Shown piece after piece: positions 23,693-34,865 of a stretch of 64,000 nt of DNA. Source of the stretch: Aphelidium insulamus (taxonomy: Eukaryota > Aphelidiomycota > Aphelidea > Aphelidiaceae); NCBI GenBank assembly GCA_036784855.1, contig JAZDSV010000016.1, positions 224,001 to 288,000 on the forward strand, read 5' to 3'. A program made the translations under genes and the position numbers. The notes under the pieces are model-generated. The model made no database searches and had not been told where the DNA came from. It saw nothing but the letters and a program-made list of their open reading frames with translations. Positions within the stretch are counted from its first letter, which is position 1; each line of letters begins with the position of its first letter.

Positions 23693-25885
23693 CTATTCAC
23701 ATTTGTCTGTAGCAGAAGGTCCGCGCGGCACATTCGCTGTCGGCACGTCCACATCAAGTCCCTGGCCAGGAATCAACACATCATCAATCTCGTTCAAGGC
23801 CGCGACAACATCACTAGCAGTCGGCCTGTCGGACATTTGTAGGGCGGTGCATCGGCGCAAAAGTGTGGTGATAAGCGCGGCTGCTTTCTGTTCTGCGGCG
23901 GATCCATCATGCAGCACATCGCCGCTCGGGAATCGAAGCAGCGGTATATGTACAGCCACCGTGCCAGTCGAGTCCCATTGCTGTCGCAAATTGGATCCAG
24001 TTTGCGCGGGAGGCATACTTCGCGAAGCGTGTGCAGCAGATTTGAAACTGGATCCAGAGCCGTTGGACCGGCGGCCAGAGTCTCCGAGGCTTATCGCGTC
24101 TGAAGCTGATTGTAGCGGTGGCGGCGCTGCGTTGGGTACAAGTGGGTTGGCACCACTTTCCCAGAAACCGCGTCTAATGCACCAAAGCTGGTGCGCTGGA
24201 TTTTGAACATCTGAAAACGGTTCGCGTCCAGTTAACAGGGTGTAGAATGTGCATCCAAGGGAGTAGATATCAGTTGGGAATGAGAATGAAAACGTTGGCG
24301 GCGCTAGTATTTCTGGTGCCGAATATGCTGTCGGAAATAGATGTAAGAATAGTGCAGAAGATATAAATTTGACTCACATTGCGTGCCGCGGCCAAGGCCA
24401 TCAGCGAGAAGCGGCTGTGCAAGGTTGGTGTCACTCGGAAAGGCAACCAATGTCGCCCCACCGAAATCTGCCAGTTTCGCGTCCATCTTTCCGTCCAGGA
24501 GGATGTTGTGCTGCAAAAAAGAATAAGGTTGAAAAATTGTAAGACGAACAGTGCTGCAATATGAGGTCACTTACTGGTTTGATATCGTTGTGAAGGAGAG
24601 CGACACAATCAGTGCCACTTAATTTATCATCCAAACCTAGCGCTCCACGGAGCTCAGCCGACACTGGGCGCGCACGATGACAAAATTCGACGGCGGATGC
24701 AATCTGCTTGCACCACCGGATCCACTGGCGGCGTCCGCAGATATCCCGATTCGAGCGCACATAGTCAAACAGTGTTCCCATCTCGCAGTACTCCAGTGCT
24801 AGTAGCAGGCCGCGCGACATGTTCATAGCGCTTTTCCGCCGTGGTGACATTGCCAGTTGAAGTTCGCTGGGCGGAGAATCGTCCTGAACACGGATTCCGA
24901 GCAGCCGAATAATGTTTTCGTGCTGCTGGCCGCCATTAAATGCCGATAATTGCTGCAATGCAAACGCCTCGGCCACTCCGTTTGCATGAGCGTCCCTGTC
25001 CCCATAGCGCATTACTTTGAGGGCACAGAGACGAGGTTCCACACCACCGGACTTGGTATCATCATCGCCGCATTTAACGGGACGATATGAGCCGCGATAC
25101 ACCGTGGCGTATCTGCCTTCGCCAAGCATGTTCTTTGCAATCGGTACAAACAGTGGATCGATATCTGTGCGCAGGCAATTCGCGGGCGGCTCCACTAATC
25201 GACCAACAAAATCGAGCCGTGACGCGGATGCCACATCTGGCTGCGGTCCAGACGAGAACAGAGCGGCGTTCATGTCACGCTGCGAGCGAGAATTCGTGCC
25301 AAACAGCAGCGTATCCTGCATGGATGCTGATCGCGTTGCACTCTGCTTCCTGGCCACTGGCATCGGAGGGGCGGCGCTGAAATCCTGGCTGAACAGCGAA
25401 GCTGTTTTTGTGGTAACCTCTTGACTGTCGCTCGTAACTTCATTATCCTTTGGCACAGAGCTTGCACGTGCGGGAAATGCACTAAAATCTTGGCTGAATA
25501 TGGAGTTCTTGCTGTTGGGAGACGGCGCGGGCAAACTATCGTCAGAGAGTGGCGTAGCACCATTATCAGTGCTGGACGATGTTTCCGTATAGAATATTGA
25601 ATCTTTCTTGAACACTGGTGTCCATGCGGTGGGCTTCTTTGGAGCCGTATTGTCGGAGCGTGGCGGTAGTGGTTCTTGCTGCAATGTTGGGGCGGTATTC
25701 AAAGTGCCATAGAGCTGCTTGACAGGCATGTGCGCCGATTTGCCAGGAGATGCGTCTCTACTGCCCTTGTCAGCCGGTGCACCCATCACGGAGTCGGGCT
25801 GGCTATTGGCGTGAATGTGTCCACCAATGTGTCGGAGTCCGGCCGCCGCGCCCTCGGTATCGACATTATTGGAGAGAATGCGCAT
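23693..25885 (-). CDS. Divergent serine/threonine protein kinase
   Basis: Exons in transcript order 25885-24575, 24510-24378, 24327-23693; 692 residues. The first ~240 residues are disordered and include repeated short motifs: NSIFSQDFSAF and ASLFSQDFSAA, plus a related DSIFYTETSS. The kinase domain begins with glycine loop MLGEGRYATVYRGSY. The VAIK lysine is in CALKVM, the hinge is LLLALEYCEMGTLFDYV, the catalytic loop HNDIKPHNILLDGK, the metal motif ADFGGA and the APE motif YSAPEI. HND replaces HRD, making it a non-RD kinase, and the loop between SAPEI and the last helix is long and polar. GREPF and DRPTASDVVAAL mark subdomains X-XI. I cannot assign a family. The SxFxxDFSA motifs could dock partners, which is inference. 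Confidence 0.87.
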
Positions 25886-26567
25886 GAGTAGAGAGATGAA
25901 GAGATTGCTTGCTTAAGAACGACGGACGACCACGGCAGAGAACGATGAACAGACTACGTGTGCGTGGGAGTGTGTGTGACGGGGGGCGCGACCGAGTGCT
26001 GCGCAGCGCAAAAGCTACTATGACGACGATGGCAAAGGCAACGCGCACGCGCCAAGCGATGTCCACGTTTCAGGTTGCGTGCTGGGCGAATCAGATCGTT
26101 GGCGCCGTTTCACAAATGGCTTGTTGCACACACACCGCTGTGAACCGGTTCGGTACTAAAAATTCTTTCCCCCGCTACAAATAGGTGATAGAGTCCATAC
26201 TATTTATACTATTTGCTGATATAGCACTTCTGCGTATCTAAATAATGTAGTCTTGTCCTTCTTGTTAGATTATCAAGGTTGGTTGATAAGCTTTATATTA
26301 AGTCGAATTATATACTCACCAATATATCAGTCGTCGTAGAGCTGTAAAGTCAAAATATTCTTGTGTATTCTTCATACTGCTACAATACTATAACCGAAGG
26401 TGGCACTTGCAAACTTGAATTTGGGCTCCCCTGCGGCCTCGGATGATGTAATGTCTCCAATAATACTTTAAATACAATCAGTATACACGATGACACTGCA
26501 GTCCTATTTTCATTTCAAGAAATCATTGATTTGTATTGATATTAGCTATCCGTAGCACCAACCAGCA
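25886..26567. other. Intergenic region between kinase start and LDH stop
   Basis: 682 bp. The left third (25886-26180) is GC-richer and presumably the kinase promoter. The right part (26190-26560) is very AT-rich with repeated tatat/atact motifs. No gene, RNA or repeat recognised. Confidence 0.5.
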
Positions 26568-27827
<1,260 letters not shown>

Positions 27828-27888
27828 TTTGTAAATCACTTCACAGTGTGACTCCGCACGTGTTCATTTTACCGTACACAATTATAAT
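27828..27888. promoter_or_regulatory. 61-bp bidirectional promoter region between LDH and SEC22
   Basis: The two start codons lie 61 bp apart and point away from each other, so both core promoters and 5' leaders must fit here or overlap coding sequence. The stretch holds ttcattttacc and attataatat but no motif I can assign with confidence. Confidence 0.6.
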
Positions 27889-28843
27889 ATGGTGAAATCG
27901 GTGCTGATTGCGCGGCTGAATGACGGTGTACGTGCGGTGCACTCACTCTCTCTCTCTCTCCCTGCGTGTGGTGTCTGTGTCTGTATGAGGGCCTACAAGT
28001 ATACTCAATGTGTATGTAGCTCCCGCTTGCTGCCTCCATGGAAGACAGTGAGGTGAGACGCGTCCGTAATGCTGCCGATGGAATGGGCTGCTGATAATGC
28101 TGCGCTGCGCAGGGCGACGGCGTGGACCTGCACCCGTACAAGACACAGGCAAAAGCATTGGCCAAGCAGCTGTCTGCGCGAATAGAGGAGCCGCGCTGCT
28201 CGCTGGAGACTGGCCCGTTCGTGCTGCAGTACGTATTCACTCAAATCGCAGTACTAGCATTTACTGATTGCAGCTATATGGTCGAGTTGAATGCAGTGTA
28301 CATTGTGCTGTGCGACAGGACGTATCCAAAAAAGCTGGCATTCAGCTTCCTGGAAGAGATCCAAAAGGAGTTTTTGTCTTCATATGGCAGTGAGATTGAC
28401 TCGGCTGCCCGGCCCTATGCTTTTGTCAAATTTGGTTCGTTGATATCTATTTTTTAGATACAAATCCTGCTGTGAACGAAATAACTAACTTGTGGCACAG
28501 ACACTTCCATTCAAAAGTCGAAAAAGTTGTACCAGGACTCTCGGGCACAACGCAATCTCTCCAAGTTGAATGAGGATTTGCAAGATGTTACGCGGATAAT
28601 GACGCGCAATATTCAGGAAGTGCTTGGCCGGCAGGAGACTCTTAACGGTAGTACTTGACGCTAATATAAGATGGCATTAATTAAGTAGAGATGCAAAATA
28701 TGTCGAGTCAGTTGGCTGCAGCGTCCAAGCAGTACCTCAAGGATGCGAAGTACCTAAACTTGCAGGCTCTGTACAGAAAGTACGGCACGCCTGCTGTAAT
28801 CATTTTGGTGGTGCTGCTGGTGTTTTACTTTCGGTTCATGTGA
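27889..28843 (+). CDS. SEC22: R-SNARE Sec22 (longin type)
   Basis: ER-Golgi vesicle SNARE. Six exons: 27889-27927, 28020-28052, 28113-28228, 28274-28434, 28501-28647, 28689-28843; 216 residues, matching the family (about 215). Order: longin domain from [13 protein letters not shown] and [11 protein letters not shown] through [19 protein letters not shown] and [15 protein letters not shown]. The SNARE motif follows with [19 protein letters not shown] and [10 protein letters not shown]; the zero-layer Arg is in this region. The tail anchor is [18 protein letters not shown]. Exons 1 and 2 are tiny (13 and 11 codons) and were recovered by matching the family N-terminus. Intron 1 contains a CT-rich run (27945-27962). 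Shares its upstream region with LDH. Confidence 0.95.
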
Positions 28844-29366
28844 CAAATGATCATCTGCATCATCAGCTCAATAAAGCAATTCACATTTAAATGGGATGTA
28901 TGCCTAGATCAATACTTACACTTAATTTTTTTTTCGACATACATTGTATGTTTTATTTACAATTAAATTGGCAGACCAGAACGTCCCAGCTGGCGAGTTC
29001 GATCAACAATGGCCTGACCAATTACTTGATTAACTCACACTTGATTAATTGCAGTGGGATATGGATTACTACAACTGAGCGATAATATACACCAACTGCC
29101 AGATGACTAACTGACTGTGACACATACAACGTGACACGTAATTAACCAGGTGAAACAATCGATGATGACACCGTTGCAGTGACACAGTCGCAATTTGCGG
29201 CAAGGGGCCGACCGAAACGCAGATCAGCCAATCATGTGCGTTCCACGGATGCACGCGCCACGCGGCCAAAAACCGCCATGCCGCGCGCTCATCGCTCATT
29301 GAACACGCGGCTGCACGCGCCGTCGACACACACACACTCGGACATAAATACGGCTGCTTGCATACG
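28844..29366. other. Intergenic region between SEC22 and the bHLH gene
   Basis: Holds the SEC22 poly(A) signal-like aataaa near 28871 and, further right, several attaattg/attaacca motifs (28963-29060 and 29140) of unknown meaning. No gene supported; the antisense frame covering 29069-29803 is a shadow of the bHLH gene. Confidence 0.5.
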
Positions 29367-30689
29367 ATGACTACAATGACTGACAGTGCCGTGCAACAAG
29401 CGGCCACCACTGCTGACAGCCCCTCAGCTCGCCCACTGCAACCCCGTCCCGCTGGTGGCATGTCTGCACCGGTGGTGGCCAGCAGTTCCGTGGCGAGTAG
29501 CCACACCGTCACGCCGCAGCAGCATCGCCCGCTAAAATCTGCGGATGAGGCGCCACCGCCGCCACCGCCAGATAGATTTGCACGTATTGTCTCGTCGACT
29601 TCGGCGCCCAATATGATGGACACGGCGCCGTACGATGCCACTGACCCGGCCTCGTACGGCCGCAACCAGATCAAGCGCGAGAACCACAATGCCACTGAGC
29701 GCGCACGACGCGAAAATCTGAACGGCCGCTTCCAGGAGCTGGCCAACTGCGTGCCGTCGCTGGCCGACGTGCGCAAACCATCCAAACATCTGATCGTGTC
29801 CAAGGCGTGCGACTACGTGCTGTACCTGCAGCGCAAGTCGGCCCGCCGCGACGCCATCCTGGCCGAGCTGCACCGCGAGAATATGGAACTGTTGCACGCG
29901 CTGAATCGGTACCGCACGGCCGCCAACCAGCCAGCGCTGCCCGTGCCGGCCGTCACCGCCGAGGACTATTTGCGCGACGACGAGGGGGACTATGCGCAGC
30001 CGCACAATGGTAGCGGTGTAACGGTGGCCACGTCCAGTGCCAGCAGTTCGCAGAGCAGTCTGTCGCCGCCAAATCAACCGAGGTCGGCGCCGCGCATGAT
30101 GCCCTACATTCGCCCCGCAGATGGCGTGTCGTCGGCACCGCACCTGAATGCCCATCAGCAGCAGCAGCACCAACAGCAATCTGCCGCGTACTATGGCGAG
30201 AATGGTGCGGCCACAGCGATGGGTACCGCGTACTCTGCGCTGTACATTGGCGCTGGACCCGTGCCGCTCATGTACGGTCAGCCACTGCCGCCGTCTCCTC
30301 CACAACAGCAGCAACAGCAGGGCGACGCGTCCCGTCAGCTGGCCGCCCCGCCAAACATGTCGATTCTGCCGTACTCGTCTAGTCCAGTGCGGCTGACCTC
30401 TGGCCCGGGACCGGCGCCCGCCATCGCACCGCAACCCCACTTGCCGAACCTTGGCACATTTACACCGCCACAGCAACCACTTGATTCTCAACAGCAGCAG
30501 CAACAACAACAACAGCATTATCAACAGCCACAGCAGCAAATGCACTACCAGCAGCAACAACAACAGCAACAGACCGTATCGCACTTGTTCCGCCCGCAGT
30601 TCCAGCATTACGCGGCACACATGCACCGCACCAGCTCCCCGGCCGGCTATCAGTATTCAGCGGCAGCACAGCAGACCGTCTCCCAATAA
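29367..30689 (+). CDS. bHLH transcription factor with glutamine-rich C-terminus
   Basis: Single exon, 440 residues from the ATG at 29367. The bHLH domain is near residues 95-165. The basic region KRENHNATERARRENLN contains the His-Glu-Arg pattern (H, E, R in HNxxERxRR) that reads CANNTG E-boxes. Helix 1 is FQELANCVPSL, the loop is ADVRKPSK and helix 2 is HLIVSKACDYVLYLQ, with a leucine-rich extension (ILAELHRENMELLHALNRY) that may form a zipper. The C-terminal half is Pro, Gln and Ser rich with several runs of 5-9 Gln encoded by mixed CAG/CAA, typical of activation domains. Such fungal bHLH-zip factors control metabolism or development; the target set is unknown. The equally long antisense frame is a shadow of this repetitive sequence. 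Confidence 0.9.
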   Translation: MTTMTDSAVQQAATTADSPSARPLQPRPAGGMSAPVVASSSVASSHTVTPQQHRPLKSADEAPPPPPPDRFARIVSSTSAPNMMDTAPYDATDPASYGRNQIKRENHNATERARRENLNGRFQELANCVPSLADVRKPSKHLIVSKACDYVLYLQRKSARRDAILAELHRENMELLHALNRYRTAANQPALPVPAVTAEDYLRDDEGDYAQPHNGSGVTVATSSASSSQSSLSPPNQPRSAPRMMPYIRPADGVSSAPHLNAHQQQQHQQQSAAYYGENGAATAMGTAYSALYIGAGPVPLMYGQPLPPSPPQQQQQQGDASRQLAAPPNMSILPYSSSPVRLTSGPGPAPAIAPQPHLPNLGTFTPPQQPLDSQQQQQQQQQHYQQPQQQMHYQQQQQQQQTVSHLFRPQFQHYAAHMHRTSSPAGYQYSAAAQQTVSQ

Positions 30690-30871
30690 ATAGTTTCATT
30701 GCCCCGATATGGTTGTGGTAATGTGGCTTACGTTGTCGCGTTCATCTCTTACCGGTCATAAACATTGACACAACTCTTCAATTAACAGACCTAAAAGTTT
30801 TTACCAACAGTGAGGGTTGGGTGCAAATAACCTCGACACTGGCTCTGTTAAACGGTGCGGTGCTCGCGAAA

Positions 30872-31018
30872 CCTGTCGCGTGGATTCTTTAGTAGTGTCA
30901 AGACCAACAGGACGCAGACACACACAGCTAGTAGAATCCAACACCCTTTATTTACCTGTCGCGTGGATTCTTTGGTAGTGTCAAGACCAACAGGACGCAG
31001 ACACACACAAGCTACTAG
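30872..31018. repeat. Two-copy direct repeat, ~64 nt unit, 83-nt period
   Basis: Copy A 30872-30934 and copy B 30955-31018 both run from cctgtcgcgtggattctt through gtcaagaccaacaggacg and gcagacacacac to a ctag-type end. They differ by an A/G change and a few bases at the right end. About 20 bp of unrelated sequence separates them. The repeat lies between the bHLH gene and the first secreted cysteine-rich gene. It has no terminal inverted repeats that I can see. Confidence 0.85.
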
Positions 31019-31219
31019 TCGCATGCCGCCTTAAGCTGGCGGTGCCTAGCAACGCTCCGTATACGTAGACGCGTGTCGCAGTAAGGGCGGGACACGCAAA
31101 CGTATCAACAGACCCGCTGCTGTTACATTGTGAATATGTATGTACTGGGCTTGGGCTTTGTGGCGTGCGAGTGTGGCGTGCATCAACAGGTCATTCACAG
31201 CACCATCGCCTAAAGGAGC

Positions 31220-31948
31220 ATGCACTTGTTGTTGCTCGTGCTTGCTGCCCTTCTCTCCACCGCTGCGGCGAGTGCCGTCGCCGTCACCACTTCACCGTCC
31301 TTCCTGGTGCTGCAGGGGGAAGCGGCATCCGATGATCTCGAGCGCGATGGCGGCATCCAAACCATTCACAGCGCTAGCGGCTTACAAAGCCCGCAGTGGT
31401 GCCTGGACCGCTTGGCCGCGGCCCGTGCCAGCTGCAATGCCAAAGGCAAAATCGCCTACATGAACACATGCGTGGTGACGACATCCGCCTCATCCGCCAT
31501 TTCCGGGTGTCTGTCGCCGGACGGAGCGCGGTACAGCAACGACTTTAGTCACAATACCGTGCGTGCCACCGCCAGCTACATCGGCAAGGAGCGCACACGG
31601 CCCTGCGATGGAGTACATGTAATTATTGCGTACCACGGACGGTCGCGCAACGATAGCGACATGGGCGGCACGGCGCAGTGCACACCCGACTCGTCGCTGC
31701 AGTACTTGTTTGACGAGTCGGCACCGGTGCTGAATAACCCCGGTGTGCCGACAAAGTACGACATCAAGCAAGAATGCGCGTACCGAGAGTCCGTGTGCCA
31801 GAACTCGTGCTTCAGCGGCTACGACTTCAAGTGCGGCTGGCAGCCTGTGGTGGAACTGTCGTCCTTTTCGCTTCCAGACCGCGCCGACCCCGTAACGTAC
31901 ACGTGCAATTGCCGCGGTCGTTCCAAGCTCCGCCAGCAGAAGCAGTAG
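31220..31948 (+). CDS. Secreted cysteine-rich protein, member 1 of a local multi-copy family
   Basis: Single exon, 242 residues, with signal peptide LLLLVLAALLSTAAASA. I do not recognise a named domain. The mature protein shares a clear pattern with the genes at 32258 and 54204: WC near the start, a C...K(I/V)A.MN.C block, RYSNDF or similar (Y-x-ND-F/Y), then PCDGV..I.AYHGR. SLQYLFDESAPVLNNPG, PTKYDIKQECA, VCQNSC, FKCGWQPVVELSSF and LPDRADP follow, ending in TCNC. Twelve or more Cys suggest a disulfide-rich extracellular fold. The spacing is conserved across copies, so this is a real family under constraint. Function unknown; a surface or secreted host-interaction role is only a possibility. 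Confidence 0.85.
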   Translation: MHLLLLVLAALLSTAAASAVAVTTSPSFLVLQGEAASDDLERDGGIQTIHSASGLQSPQWCLDRLAAARASCNAKGKIAYMNTCVVTTSASSAISGCLSPDGARYSNDFSHNTVRATASYIGKERTRPCDGVHVIIAYHGRSRNDSDMGGTAQCTPDSSLQYLFDESAPVLNNPGVPTKYDIKQECAYRESVCQNSCFSGYDFKCGWQPVVELSSFSLPDRADPVTYTCNCRGRSKLRQQKQ

Positions 31949-32257
31949 TAGTAGTAGCTGTCTGGCCACTACCGCCACATACTCCGCTCAATTATTATCA
32001 TTGCTTTCATGCCATCTGTTGCCGCGCGTTGCTACTGCTCTCTCAAGTGGTCTTTTTATTGACTGGTAGGCTCCATGGATTTATGCAAACCATACACGTC
32101 CAAGGAACAGCGTGTGCACACCTGTATGCAGACAAGTGACGGCACTCCGACAACACTGTGCATCCATCCTGTTCAGTATGGAACGCGACGCGACGACACG
32201 CCAATTTATATGACAGATGACTGGCGGTGTCACCGTTCCTCCAGCTGCACCGTCCAG

Positions 32258-32854
32258 ATGCACGCACACTTCCAGGTGACAAGTGTCTGCGTACTATTTG
32301 CTGCGGTGGCTGCCCGGCCCGCGCTCCATGCCGTCTCTACCACCAGCAGCGCGATGGTGGGCGGTGCAGCGGGCGCCGAGTGGTGCGGCGGGGCAGTGGC
32401 ACGTCAGCATGCAGTGTGTCTCAGCGAGGGCAAGGTGGCCGCCATGAATGTGTGTGCGGTCGGCGGCACGTTCAGCCGGGCGACCGGGCTGTGCTACCTG
32501 CCAGGCGCTCAGTACGACAACGACTACGGTGTGCCTTCGGTGCAGATCGCCGCCTACTTTGCCGCGCAGTACCGCGACATGCCGTGTGACGGTGTCAACG
32601 TGCTCTCGGTCTATCATGCACGTCTCGGCGACGACGGTGACCGCGTGGTGGGTCTGGCGACACCTCAGTGCTTTCCTCGCGCATCCCTCACTAAGAGTCA
32701 ATCTCTACTGCAATATGTGCTTGACGAGTCGGTCCCGGTGCTGGACACTCCCGGCACGCCCACCAAGTATGACATCGCCGCCACATGTGCCGACCGCAGA
32801 ACCGCTTGCCATCAGCAGTGCGGCAACGGTGTTGTTGGCAGTTTTGCGTGTTGA
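32258..32854 (+). CDS. Secreted cysteine-rich protein, member 2, C-terminus truncated by a deletion
   Basis: 198 residues from ATG 32258, with a hydrophobic leader (VTSVCVLFAAVAARPALHA). It shares with its paralogs GKVAAMNVCAVGG, AQYDNDY, MPCDGVNVLSVYHARLGDD, LLQYVLDESVPVLD and TPGTPTKYDIAATCADR. It stops at GSFAC where the paralogs continue with a WQP motif. Downstream, 32855-32946 still encodes SSFTLPDRPDP and STCDC in another frame, so about 22 nt are missing at 32851-32852 relative to the paralogs. No splice site pair restores phase. It may be a pseudogene, or a working shorter form lacking the last ~30 residues and two to three Cys. It lies ~300 bp after member 1 in the same direction, as a tandem duplicate. 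Confidence 0.7.
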   Translation: MHAHFQVTSVCVLFAAVAARPALHAVSTTSSAMVGGAAGAEWCGGAVARQHAVCLSEGKVAAMNVCAVGGTFSRATGLCYLPGAQYDNDYGVPSVQIAAYFAAQYRDMPCDGVNVLSVYHARLGDDGDRVVGLATPQCFPRASLTKSQSLLQYVLDESVPVLDTPGTPTKYDIAATCADRRTACHQQCGNGVVGSFAC

Positions 32855-32946
32855 GTTCCTTCACGCTGCCGGACCGGCCCGACCCCATTGCATCCACGTG
32901 TGACTGTGCCGCGGCCACTCGGCTGCTGAACCGCCAGACTCTGTAA
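32855..32946 (+). pseudogene. Out-of-frame C-terminal remnant of member 2
   Basis: Encodes SSFTLPDRPDPIASTCDC and a short tail ending at the TAA 32944-32946, the normal C-terminus of the family, but in a different frame from the upstream gene. It shows that the truncation is recent enough for the tail still to be readable. Confidence 0.75.
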
Positions 32947-33037
32947 TATATGTAGATATATATATATATATACATATAGTTGCATAGATGAGCTATAGAA
33001 CTGCACGGCCCAAAAGTGCTTCGAAGTTACTTCATCA

Positions 33038-34086
33038 ATGTGGCCACTGCAAAGACGCTTCATCAGCGCCTGCACCGCGCTGTGGACCAAGGCGCACACC
33101 AAGTGGTCACAGCAGCAGCTGGACACCTTGCTCTCCGCCTACCGTCACCACTTCCCCTCGTCCATACCGCGCAGTGCATGCGGCCGACCACTGGGCGTCT
33201 CGCACCGCGCCACCCGTGAAAAGTGGCGCCGTATCGCCGAGACGGTGGGCGAGGGCCGCACGCCGTTCGCGTGTGCCATGGCTGTGTCGCGTGCGCGTGC
33301 TCGAACTGTGCCGCCACAGGGCAGACAGGGCGACTGGTCGCGCGAGGAGACGGAGCAATTAAAGTGTCTGGTCAAAGAGCTTGGGGCCGGCAACTGGGCC
33401 AGCATTGCCAAGCGCCTTGGTATGTAAATACATATATATATAAGTTATATACACACACACATCTATATACACACAATATATCTGATGATTACTTGTTAGG
33501 GACACGGACACGCGCACAGGTGGCCAATAGAGCACTGCAAGAGAGACTGGAGCAAGAGATTGCCGATGCCGGCCATCAAACTGGGCGCTGGTCCGTCGAA
33601 GAGGATGACCGGCTCTGCCAGGCCATTATAGCCGATATCGACATTCTTGCTCCCGCGCACAGTGACCAGACACAAAAGTTGCTCGATAGGTTCGACACGG
33701 CTATTTGGACGCAGTTGGCGCGGCAAGTACAGACACGCAGTCCGCGCCAGTGCTGGTCTCGCTACTCCACGGCGCAATTCCGGCACAAGCTTCGCCGTGC
33801 CATTGACGCGGACATTAGAGCCAAGAAGAAGGAATCCGAGACTGGGTCGGACTCATTAGAGAATACTGCAATAATTGATGGCCAAACTCCCGTCGTAGCG
33901 GTATCACCAAATTTGTGGTCCATGAAGCAGGCGGAGCGGCTGTCCAAACTGGTGGAGGAGGATACCCGGACATGGATCCAGGTGCAGCAAGAATTTGGGG
34001 GTGGCTACAGCTGGAAACAGCTCAAGGACCGCTATCACTGGGCCAAGGCACAAACAGATGGCAACTGGCCTCCCCGGGATGATTAA
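33038..34086 (+). CDS. Myb/SANT-repeat DNA-binding protein
   Basis: Exons 33038-33419 and 33500-34086; 322 residues. The 80-nt intron is AT-rich. At least three Myb-like helical repeats can be seen. The first is WSQQQLDTLLSAYRHHF with WRRIAETV; the second is DWSREETEQLKCLVKELG with NWASIAKRLG; the third is RWSVEEDDRLCQAIIADI with WTQLARQV and PRQCWSRY. A fourth degenerate one may start at LWSMKQAERLSKLV with YSWKQLKDRYHW. The WxxIAxxLG spacing fits DNA-binding Myb repeats, as in Reb1/TTF1- or SNAPc-type factors, but the subfamily is not clear. The N-terminus (MWPLQRRFISACTALW) is basic and amphipathic, so a mitochondrial form is conceivable. Bounded by the secreted-protein tandem and by caspase-like relics. 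Confidence 0.8.
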
Positions 34087-34104
34087 CTGTGCAAAATGCT
34101 TTTA

Positions 34105-34290
34105 CTTGAGTTGTCCGAGATGTTGCTGAACTTTGGTCAGCTATGTCGTGCTATGGCCTTCATCCAACACTTTGGATGTTGACCGCAACACACTGAGCCA
34201 GAGTCGAAGATAATACGGCCTCGTGCAACTAAATATATATTTATAGGAATTGAATTGCAGCTGTGGTATCCATACTGAGACGTTATATGC
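34105..34290 (+). pseudogene. Decayed 3' end of a second caspase-like gene
   Basis: The stretch ctatgtcgtgctatggcc then cactttggatgttgaccg closely matches the last codons of the intact-looking copy at 35900-35960 (ctatgtcgtgctatggcc, gactttgaatattgaccg). Further right, gaattgaattgcag followed by tgagac resembles 36220-36260 downstream of that gene. The rest of 34290-34865 shows nothing I can identify. It indicates a former tandem copy. Confidence 0.65.
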
Positions 34291-34865
34291 GGTGAGTAGC
34301 GGGTACTGGATCGGTCCGGCCGCCCCGCGGAGCTCGATGCTGATTCAACAGTGCGTTCTACGTGGACGAGTCCTTCATCTTTTGCAGCCACCGAGACATA
34401 AAAACCGACTGATTATAAGACAATTTTGTCTACACAACTCGCTGCGGCTCATGCTGTTTGGCTGCTACAGCAGTGTCGCACCATCGACATCGGTTGCTGG
34501 AATGCAATGCCAGCACAATACAGTGACGAAATTTATCCGGTTGACGGCCAACCTTAACCTTCCGTCTTCCATCCATCGTGGTATCTGTACCGGCACCGGC
34601 ATAAGGCTCTGTCCCGTCGCTGTCTCCGCCTTCTGCTGCTAGCTGCATCCTTAACGGTATTACGTGTGAAGTGACCACGCTATTTCCATTCATCCACAAA
34701 ATTTCCCCGTCGCCGTCGCTGCCGCCTTTTGCCAGCAGCCGCTACTTCTGGCGGCGTCATTTAGGTTTGGATCCGTCGCTCTGTCCGCCTTTTGCAGCCA
34801 GAAGTAAGCGAAACTACGTTGTATATTATGACCGTGACACTTTTGTAGATTTGCGATATACAAAA

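Noticed and set aside
29069-29803. Antisense frame overlapping the bHLH start
   Set aside because: Covers the coding start of the bHLH gene and reads as low-complexity Gly/Ala/Arg sequence.
29532-30626. Long open frame antisense to the bHLH gene
   Set aside because: It is leucine/arginine-rich, mirrors the CAG/CAA repeats of the bHLH gene, and shows no domain; the sense frame has a clear bHLH.
31019-31140. Transposon end next to the 64-nt repeats
   Set aside because: No transposase, terminal inverted repeat or target duplication found.
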